DNA of 55,788 bases from a virus. The stretch covers positions 1-55,788 of IMG/VR virus record IMGVR_UViG_3300027996_000041; one strand, written 5' to 3'. This document shows, piece by piece, positions 7,703 to 12,917 of the stretch (its first letter is position 1; each line of letters begins with the position of its first letter). The notes under the pieces are model-generated. The model did not search any database. It was given only the letters and a program-made list of their open reading frames with translations, and had not been told where the DNA came from. The translations under genes were made by a program, and so were the position numbers.

Positions 7703-8484
7703 TACTCAACTACCCTTTTTGTTTCGCCGTCCTCTTGAATTCCCTCCAAGGGTTCATGTTTTACTTTTAATTTTTCCTTAACCTCTTGGGCATATTCTTT
7801 TACTTCTGCTTTAGGTATATCGTTTACTTCTGCTTTAGGTATATCGTTTACTTCTGCTTTAGGTATATCGTTTACTTCTGCTTTAGGTATATCGTTTACT
7901 TCTGCTTTAAAAACACTTCCATAACTTTTAGGTGTATAAACATCTTCAGGATGGTTTGTCATTGTGTTATACATGTCTTCCTCTACATCGTCAACCTTAT
8001 AGTTTACTAAAGTATCTTCTTCAGGTTTTTCATACTTAACAAAGAAATGTAATGATGTTAAAGATATTATAGGTAATAAACCACCCTCTAAAAAGGCTAA
8101 CCATCTTTTCATACCAACTAAGTCAGTTGTCTCAGTCCCCATTAGTTCCCATACAGGGCCCGTTAATTCTATCCAAGATTTGAATAACTCACCATTTTCA
8201 TCTATTTCTTTAAAGGAATAAAAAATGTTGCCTATCATTTGAATAAAGGTAACTATACCAAACATAAACCAAATACCACCCTTAACCTTATTGGATGCAG
8301 CAACTAACGCTGTTATAGCCCCAACTTCAATAGCTATAGATAGGTATATAGCCCAATTTATAGGGTTAGCCATGTCGTACCAAGATACAACGTGCGATAT
8401 AGATATTCCAGCTACCAAAAGTATGGGTAACAAAAACATTGACCTATTCGGATTATTTTTTATCCAGTTCCAGAAACTTATCAT
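7702..8484 (-). CDS. multi-pass membrane protein with C-terminal octapeptide repeats
   Basis: 260 residues. The N-terminal 150 residues have four to five hydrophobic helices (about 15-35, 42-64, 68-90, and 130-150). The cytoplasmic-type C-terminus is charged and contains KAEVNDIP repeated four times and a fifth partial copy (KAEVKEY). The gene overlaps 8481-8669 by four bases and the amidase-like gene by one. Holin-like or membrane-sensor roles are possible; no family recognised. The repeats are identical in DNA, see the repeat entry. Confidence 0.7.
   Translation of the reverse strand: MISFWNWIKNNPNRSMFLLPILLVAGISISHVVSWYDMANPINWAIYLSIAIEVGAITALVAASNKVKGGIWFMFGIVTFIQMIGNIFYSFKEIDENGELFKSWIELTGPVWELMGTETTDLVGMKRWLAFLEGGLLPIISLTSLHFFVKYEKPEEDTLVNYKVDDVEEDMYNTMTNHPEDVYTPKSYGSVFKAEVNDIPKAEVNDIPKAEVNDIPKAEVNDIPKAEVKEYAQEVKEKLKVKHEPLEGIQEDGETKRVVE
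7802..7909. repeat. 24-bp direct tandem repeat, 4.5 copies
   Basis: The unit ACTTCTGCTTTAGGTATATC+GTTT is repeated four times without change (7802-7897) plus a 12-base partial copy. It is in frame (8 codons), encoding KAEVNDIP. Perfect identity at DNA level suggests recent expansion. Not CRISPR: there are no spacers. Confidence 0.95.
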
Positions 8485-8669
8485 ACCTCAAAACCAAAAT
8501 TAAGTACCATCACCCTAAGTCTAGCACATTTTTCATTATTACATGGGCATATTTTAAATTCTAATAATGTTAACTTCCCAAATCGGATAGTTATACTCCA
8601 TTTATTTTTTTTATTTCCGCCCTTCCAAGAGTTAATCCAATTTACCATAATTTTATTTTTCTTCATCAT
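8481..8669 (-). CDS. small hypothetical protein with a CPCxxEKC cluster
   Basis: 62 residues, ATG at 8669, overlapping the neighbour genes on both sides (17 bases with 8653-8958, 4 with 7702-8484), which supports its being real. Basic N-terminus, a beta-rich centre (WSITIRFGKLTLLEFKI) and three Cys in CPCNNEKC (about residues 41-48), possibly a metal site. No known family. Confidence 0.6.
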   Translation of the reverse strand: MMKKNKIMVNWINSWKGGNKKNKWSITIRFGKLTLLEFKICPCNNEKCARLRVMVLNFGFEV

Positions 8670-8958
8670 TTTTTAATTTATTTATTGGAATTCTGTCCTT
8701 GTCAGATAACTCCTCTAACTCTAATGTTTTCCAGTTAGGCGTTTTTTTAATTAACTCAACCATTTCTTCTTCAGTTATAAAGTTTTTATCATTAGCAATA
8801 TTAATTAGACTATCTAAGTTAGAAATTCTTTCATTAATACTTTTTTCTGTAGATTTAATGTTGTTATTTGTTGAACATGTTTTAAAAAACATAATCATAA
8901 ATAAAGGGAATAGTACCCTAAAACCCCATTTATCAATAAACCCTAATATATTTCCCAT
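8653..8958 (-). CDS. single-span membrane protein with coiled coil
   Basis: 101 residues. One hydrophobic helix near the N-terminus (about residues 12-28, FRVLFPLFMIMFFKTC), then a heptad-rich helical region (STEKSINERISNLDSLI), then a conserved-looking acidic tail (TPNWKTLELEELSDKDRIPINKLKND). It is the first gene of the leftward cassette that runs to 5849, starting just after the divergent control region at 8959-9032. The arrangement fits a small phage membrane protein involved in lysis or superinfection, but no motif decides. Confidence 0.65.
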   Translation of the reverse strand: MGNILGFIDKWGFRVLFPLFMIMFFKTCSTNNNIKSTEKSINERISNLDSLINIANDKNFITEEEMVELIKKTPNWKTLELEELSDKDRIPINKLKNDEEK

Positions 8959-8980
8959 AATTTTTTACTTTAATTTTAAT

Positions 8981-8998
8981 CACTTTTCGTTAAAAGTG
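8981..8998. promoter_or_regulatory. 7-bp hairpin in leader of the leftward cassette
   Basis: CACTTTT-CGTT-AAAAGTG, a perfect inverted repeat 23 bases before the ATG at 8958 on the minus strand. No T run follows in either direction that would make it a terminator. It may be an operator or an mRNA 5' stabiliser. Confidence 0.45.
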
Positions 8999-9014
8999 TA
9001 TAATTTACTTATTA

Positions 9015-9028
9015 TATAAATATTTATA
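9015..9028. promoter_or_regulatory. 14-bp palindrome TATAAATATTTATA in divergent region
   Basis: Perfect palindrome between the leftward cassette (8958) and the rightward operon (9033). It contains the ATATTTAT element in both orientations and also TATAAATA, the T4 late-promoter core. For the plus-strand gene the ATATTTAT copy (9020-9027) ends 5 bases before the ATG. Probably a shared bidirectional promoter. Confidence 0.45.
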
Positions 9029-9032
9029 AAAT

Positions 9033-9425
9033 ATGAATATTAACAATATTATAAAAGAATCTATATTAAGGGAAGAAAAATTTCACGAATTAAACACTGA
9101 AATAGAGTTTACGTTTGATTTACACCATGATATTGGTGGCCACACGGCTAATAGAAAATGGCGCCATGGTTCTGGTGAAAAAATATATGATAGGGATATT
9201 GTTATGTTATTAGATGACGCTAAAGAAGAAATCATATATTCAATTATAGATGGTGATATTAGAAACGGTAGAAGATTCATTGTTTCAAGAGATGGGGGTG
9301 ATTATTTAAATGTAGTTATAAAACCTGAAGAACTAGAGGTTAACCATTGGAATTTGGTTACTATTACAGTTATGAAAAATCAAGATTTTACTGTTGGTAA
9401 AGGTCAATTACAAATAGTTGTATAA
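9033..9425 (+). CDS. BECR-like (RelE/DUF4258-type) nuclease-fold candidate with leader peptide
   Basis: 130 residues. Residues 1-15 (MNINNIIKESILREE) resemble the leader of the proteins at 9425 and 4517 and hold two (I/L)-x-E sites. Afterwards there is a strand, then HTANRKWRHGSGEKIYDRDI followed by a helix, then strands RRFIVSRD, YLNVVIKP and LVTITVMKN. The order His/Arg-rich helix, then three to four strands ending in TITV fits the BECR fold of small phage and toxin RNases (RelE, DUF4258). The match is by pattern only. It is one of few plus-strand genes and its stop overlaps the next ATG (TAATG), so they form one operon. Confidence 0.65.
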   Translation: MNINNIIKESILREEKFHELNTEIEFTFDLHHDIGGHTANRKWRHGSGEKIYDRDIVMLLDDAKEEIIYSIIDGDIRNGRRFIVSRDGGDYLNVVIKPEELEVNHWNLVTITVMKNQDFTVGKGQLQIVV

Positions 9426-10573
9426 TGAATATAAAAAGAATTATAAGGGAGGAATTGGATTCTATTAGTGATAGTTTTTATTTACTTGTATCTGATGATG
9501 AAAGTTTCCCTATAATAGAATCCAATGAACTAGATTGGATTAAAAATGTGGACCCACTTAGTGGTGGTGAATATTACGATGATTCAAAAGCGATTTGTTT
9601 TGGTGATAAACAAAAATACTGTGATGTTAGAATCAATAATGAGTATATCGCTTTTTATTTTACTAGGGATGAGTTAAGTGATTTTTGGGATGAAGAGGGT
9701 TATTGGGAAGATGATAGGTGGATAGTGGAAGCATTATGGCAAAATGGTACACCTTATGATGGTGATGGTGATTGGTATGAGTTTGATTCAGATGAATTTA
9801 ATTACTCTTATTATAGATTAGGTGATGACCAAAAAAATAGATTTAATGAAATATTGAGTTATGTTGGTAGTGGTGAACGTATTGAAAACTTTGAGGACGA
9901 AATGACTAGTCTAACTCGTGAATTCAAACACCCAAAAATACAATCTTTATTTGAAGAGTCGATTAGTGAATACTTAAATCAATTAGGTTATATTATCCAA
10001 AAAAATAGGTGGCTAGATATTTCCAACGAATGGGATAGTGTTTCTAAACAAGTTGGGGTGGAAGTAAGTATGTCAGGTGACGAAATAGAAATTAAAATAC
10101 CGATAGAAAAGGCTTACCAAAACTACTATAGTAAAGGTGTTAATGATTTAACAGGGTTACTTAAAGCTATAATAAAAAAATTAGCTTCTATAAATTGGTA
10201 TGAGTGGTTTTATGATGAATGGGATACAAGTGGTGGTGATGAACAAATAGACCACGCTTTTAATGATTTTTTAGATAAAACAGAAGATTATTTGGATAGT
10301 GAATTTTTTGAAAAATACGAAAAAGTTTTATCTGATTTTAAAGAACTGGGTATTAAAAACAAAAATACTAATTGGTATAATTACAATCAAGTAGAAAGGG
10401 TAAACCCAAATGATGACACTATATGGATTATTGATTTTAAAAGTGGTTATGAAAAAGCTGATTTAAAGTTACACAAAAAACACAGTAGCACTTATTACGG
10501 TAATCAAGATGTTCTAGAAAAACATGTTGACGTTCCATTAGAAGAAATTTCAAAATACATAAAACCTTTATAA
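9425..10573 (+). CDS. large acidic protein with capsid-targeting-like leader
   Basis: 382 residues. The leader MNIKRIIREEL is almost identical to that of the 4517-4780 protein. The rest is very rich in Asp, Glu, Trp and Tyr (for example EEGYWEDDRWIVEALW and WYEWFYDEWDTSGGDEQID), giving a strongly acidic protein with little Lys/Arg in the first 170 residues. No family recognised. Acidic, aromatic-rich phage proteins include DNA mimics that block nucleases, which is one possibility; this is speculation. It is translationally coupled to the BECR-like gene, hinting at a functional pair. Confidence 0.65.
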   Translation: MNIKRIIREELDSISDSFYLLVSDDESFPIIESNELDWIKNVDPLSGGEYYDDSKAICFGDKQKYCDVRINNEYIAFYFTRDELSDFWDEEGYWEDDRWIVEALWQNGTPYDGDGDWYEFDSDEFNYSYYRLGDDQKNRFNEILSYVGSGERIENFEDEMTSLTREFKHPKIQSLFEESISEYLNQLGYIIQKNRWLDISNEWDSVSKQVGVEVSMSGDEIEIKIPIEKAYQNYYSKGVNDLTGLLKAIIKKLASINWYEWFYDEWDTSGGDEQIDHAFNDFLDKTEDYLDSEFFEKYEKVLSDFKELGIKNKNTNWYNYNQVERVNPNDDTIWIIDFKSGYEKADLKLHKKHSSTYYGNQDVLEKHVDVPLEEISKYIKPL

Positions 10574-10646
10574 GCAAAAAAAACCACAGTATTCTACTGT
10601 GGCTGTTCCAAATGTATTCTGACAAAAAGAACATTTAATCCCCCAT
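10568..10646 (-). pseudogene. micro-ORF for a 4-Cys zinc ribbon, frameshifted in a G5 run (or small RNA)
   Basis: From ATG at 10646-10644 the frame runs into G5 (10640-10644) and stops after three codons. With one G fewer it reads MGIKCSFCQNTFGTATVEYC... ending GFFCL, i.e. C-x2-C-x3-F-x7-YC-x3-C, the pattern of small treble-clef/zinc-ribbon fingers, ending at TAA 10568-10570. A perfect host-type promoter ends 10 bases before the ATG and a terminator hairpin lies in the 3' part. The terminator U-run comes before the stop codon, which argues against a protein. Options: base-call error, broken gene, or a non-coding RNA of about 75 bases. Confidence 0.35.
10576..10602 (-). terminator. Rho-independent terminator
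   Basis: On the minus strand CCACAGTA-GAA-TACTGTGG (10602-10584) is followed by eight T (10583-10576). It lies downstream of the sigma gene and of the micro-transcript, and converges with the plus-strand operon ending at 10573. Confidence 0.9.
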
Positions 10647-10656
10647 TCTTGTTATA

Positions 10657-10688
10657 CAAATATAAGGCCTTTTTTTTAATCGGCCAAA
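10657..10688 (-). promoter_or_regulatory. Bacteroidota-type promoter TTTG-N20-TATATTTG
   Basis: Minus strand: -33 box TTTG (10688-10685), 20-base spacer, -7 box TATATTTG (10664-10657), a full match to the Bacteroidota primary-sigma consensus TTTG/TAnnTTTG. It points at the region 10650-10576, which holds only the micro-ORF and the terminator. Confidence 0.7.
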
Positions 10689-11504
10689 TTATTTTTGAAT
10701 AAATTCAAATAAATTATCACAATTATTTTTGAGTTTTCTAATAGCTTTCTCTTTTATTTGTCTAATTCTTTCTTTAGTTAACCCAAACTCATCACCGATT
10801 TGTTCTAGTGTTAGAGAACCACCATCAACACCAAAATACATATTAATAATTTTTCTCTCCCTATCGGATAATATAGATAATGTTCTTTCTAATTCACTTT
10901 TTAGTACTTCTTCAGTTAATATGTTTGTACCTGGTTGGTCAAAAGTTTTATCCTCAACTATGTCCAAAACTTCATTACCATCTTCATTTATTTTATCATT
11001 TAATGAACCACATGTTGGGTGATTTAATACCGCTAGGTCCATATCAATATTTGTTGCTTGTCTTTCATTTTCTTGCTCAAATTTAGACATTTCTTTTTTT
11101 ATTTTGGACAACTGATTGACAATGTTAACGGGTAGTCTAACAGTTCTTGAGTTTTCACATAAAGATTGTAGTATAGACTGTTTAATCCACCAAACAGCAT
11201 AAGAGATAAATCTAAAACCTTTTGTGTGGTCAAATCTTTTTGCTGCTTTAACTAAACCATAATTACCTTCAGATATTAAATCTACTAATGGTACACCTTG
11301 ACCTTGATATTCTTTAGCTACTGAAATAACAAATCTCAAATTAGAAGTCACTAGTTTATTAAACGCTACCTCGTCATCTTTAAGTATTTTTTTAGCCAAC
11401 ACGACCTCTTCTTGGGGTGTTATTAAGTCTATTTTTCTAACTTCTTTCAAGTAGTTGGAGATGGAGTCTTCAGTGGTTTCAATAAATTTTTTGTTAGATA
11501 TCAT
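10689..11504 (-). CDS. RNA polymerase sigma factor, sigma-70 (RpoD/SigA-like)
   Basis: 271 residues. Region 1.2 (about residues 10-45, ISNYLKEVRKIDLITPQEE), region 2 (50-120, LVTSNLRFVISVAKEYQGQG and KGFRFISYAVWWIKQSI), region 3 (from 125, ENSRTVRLPVNIVNQLSKIK) and region 4 with the helix-turn-helix (LTLEQIGDEFGLTKERIRQI, about 230-250) are all present. The size and region 1.2 are those of the short primary sigma of Bacteroidota rather than of T4 gp55. It would redirect host RNA polymerase to phage promoters or keep transcription going after host shutoff. The ATG overlaps the stop of 11501-11926, one operon with a perfect host-type promoter upstream. Confidence 0.95.
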   Translation of the reverse strand: MISNKKFIETTEDSISNYLKEVRKIDLITPQEEVVLAKKILKDDEVAFNKLVTSNLRFVISVAKEYQGQGVPLVDLISEGNYGLVKAAKRFDHTKGFRFISYAVWWIKQSILQSLCENSRTVRLPVNIVNQLSKIKKEMSKFEQENERQATNIDMDLAVLNHPTCGSLNDKINEDGNEVLDIVEDKTFDQPGTNILTEEVLKSELERTLSILSDRERKIINMYFGVDGGSLTLEQIGDEFGLTKERIRQIKEKAIRKLKNNCDNLFEFIQK

Positions 11505-11926
11505 ATTTTATTTTTTTTGGTTTTATTTTTTCCGAATATTAAATTACTATTTTTAGTGTTATGACCACTTTTAGTGGATTTAGTTGTCTTTGTGTTTCTT
11601 TTTTTTAGTTGTTTTTTTGTGTTTTTTACTTTTTCTTCTTCAATTTCTAACTCTATCGCTTTTTTCTTTTTTAAGTAAGTATCACAATTTAAAGAATATG
11701 GGGCGTTCTGTAGATTATATATTAAACCTTTTATATATTGTTTTCTTTTATCTAATGAAACCCCCTTTAAATCTGTAAGAGTCGACTCTAGTTTATCAAT
11801 TTCTTTTTTTAATCCAGTTGACCATGCTATAACTAAATTAGTTAATAAGTCTTTAGGCACTTCTACACCATACCACTCTACTCTTTTACCTTTTTTAATT
11901 ATTTCATGGTATTTAGATTTATCCAT
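11501..11926 (-). CDS. hypothetical basic protein co-transcribed with the sigma factor
   Basis: 141 residues. The N-terminal two thirds look helical with a coiled-coil segment (KKEIDKLESTLTDLKG). The last 50 residues are a Lys/Thr/Asn-rich, probably disordered tail with strong positive charge (KKQLKKRNTKTTKSTKSG), suited to binding nucleic acid or polymerase. No family recognised. Gene position directly under the host-type promoter and overlapping the sigma gene by four bases suggests a transcription-related role, such as a sigma partner or co-activator; inference only. Confidence 0.65.
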   Translation of the reverse strand: MDKSKYHEIIKKGKRVEWYGVEVPKDLLTNLVIAWSTGLKKEIDKLESTLTDLKGVSLDKRKQYIKGLIYNLQNAPYSLNCDTYLKKKKAIELEIEEEKVKNTKKQLKKRNTKTTKSTKSGHNTKNSNLIFGKNKTKKNKI

Positions 11927-11931
11927 TTAAA

Positions 11932-11962
11932 CAAATATAACTAAAAAATATTAATTAACAAA
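11932..11962 (-). promoter_or_regulatory. Bacteroidota-type promoter TTTG-N19-TATATTTG for the sigma operon
   Basis: Minus strand: TTTG (11962-11959), 19-base spacer, TATATTTG (11939-11932). The -7 box ends only 5 bases before the ATG at 11926, so the message would be leaderless or nearly so. Full consensus match implies reading by the host primary sigma and early expression. Confidence 0.75.
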
Positions 11963-12418
11963 TTTTTTCTTGATTTTTTGTAAAGAATTATACCTAAGTT
12001 CTTTTTTAACCATTTCATCTTCACTATACTTATAAATATCGTCAACAAAATAATTCCACTGTTCTAAAGGTTTTAAATTTTTAATACTATTCTCTAACTG
12101 TTCACTGTATGGTTTCAACACACCCACAACACTAGAGACATAACCTTTATCACTTTCAACATAAGGTACTGGTTCAGCCCACTTCCCACTATTATTATAA
12201 AAACTAACTATTTTACCCACTACGTATGTGTCACATTCATTAGATTTTGTTAGTACTTTATCACCTAGTTTGAATAGGTTCCCATCTTTTTCGTACTCAT
12301 CAATAATTTTTATATACTTAACTTTTTCCTTTTTAAGGTCCAAAAGATGTGTATAATCATCAACTGTTTTATGTTTTACGGGGTCCTTTTTATGGAATAA
12401 CTTTTTAAATACTTTCAT
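11951..12418 (-). CDS. hypothetical protein with SH3/KOW-like central part
   Basis: 155 residues. Central residues about 45-105 have the alternating strand pattern of a small beta barrel: FKLGDKVLTKSNECDTYVVG and KIVSFYNNSGKWAEPVPYV. N- and C-termini are basic helices. No known family. The ATG overlaps the last base of 12418-12873, so the pair is coupled. Confidence 0.6.
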   Translation of the reverse strand: MKVFKKLFHKKDPVKHKTVDDYTHLLDLKKEKVKYIKIIDEYEKDGNLFKLGDKVLTKSNECDTYVVGKIVSFYNNSGKWAEPVPYVESDKGYVSSVVGVLKPYSEQLENSIKNLKPLEQWNYFVDDIYKYSEDEMVKKELRYNSLQKIKKKFVN

Positions 12419-12873
12419 TATGAACTTTTTTCTAATATACCTATTTCTTTTTCAGTTAAGCAGGTTCTATCATATTCGTTTCTACTTAACTTATCTAAAA
12501 TATCGTTAACATTATCGTACTCCTCTATTTTAACTTTTCTAAGTTTAGTGTCTGTATTGGGATTGTCTAGGTTTATTTTATTTTTTAAAATCTCCATAGA
12601 GCTTTCGTATTCTGGAAACAACCCTTTAAAGTACTTTGATGGTAGATTTATTGCGTGTTTTGATTTGTTTGTTATGTCAAAAATTAAAATTGCTGGTATG
12701 TGAACTAACATTTCATGAATTTCATCTATAATGTACTCACTATAAAAGGTTCCCATAAAAATACCATTACCATCTACATAATGTAACCCCAATTCATCAT
12801 CGGCTATATCATTAAAATCATAATCAAAGCCATCATAATTACCTAAAATTATTATTAAATATCTTTTACCCAT
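12418..12873 (-). CDS. hypothetical protein
   Basis: 151 residues. It starts with a strand-rich segment (KRYLIIILGNYDGFDYDF), includes AILIFDITNKSKHAINLP around residues 60-77 and ends in a helical acidic region with LSRNEYDRTCLTEKEIGIL. No family recognised. Likely cytoplasmic. It heads a leftward unit of two genes, with the ATATTTAT element 16 bases before the ATG. Confidence 0.6.
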   Translation of the reverse strand: MGKRYLIIILGNYDGFDYDFNDIADDELGLHYVDGNGIFMGTFYSEYIIDEIHEMLVHIPAILIFDITNKSKHAINLPSKYFKGLFPEYESSMEILKNKINLDNPNTDTKLRKVKIEEYDNVNDILDKLSRNEYDRTCLTEKEIGILEKSS

Positions 12874-12889
12874 ATAAACTGTTTTTATT

Positions 12890-12897
12890 ATAAATAT
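12890..12897 (-). promoter_or_regulatory. ATATTTAT operon-head element
   Basis: Minus strand AGATATTTATAATAAAAAC, ending 16 bases before the ATG at 12873. A TATATTTG (12911-12904) also lies just upstream but has no TTTG at the right distance. Confidence 0.4.
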
Positions 12898-12917
12898 CTA
12901 TAACAAATATATTAAAA

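Noticed and set aside
7786-8010. Plus-strand ORF with repeats, suggestive of a CRISPR-like array or repetitive gene
   Set aside because: It is the reverse of the KAEVNDIP repeat in a real minus-strand membrane gene; units adjoin without spacers.
9015-9022. T4 late promoter TATAAATA for the plus operon
   Set aside because: The sequence is there, but other operon heads show the opposite orientation (ATATTTAT), so calling it a T4-type late promoter from one palindromic copy is not supported.
10437-10634. Minus-strand ORF of 65 residues overlapping the end of 9425-10573
   Set aside because: It runs through the terminator and lies antisense to a coupled plus-strand gene; its composition is that of a shadow frame.
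12904-12911. TATATTTG as a host-type promoter upstream of 12873
   Set aside because: No TTTG at 19-21 bases upstream; left only as a note in the 12890 entry.
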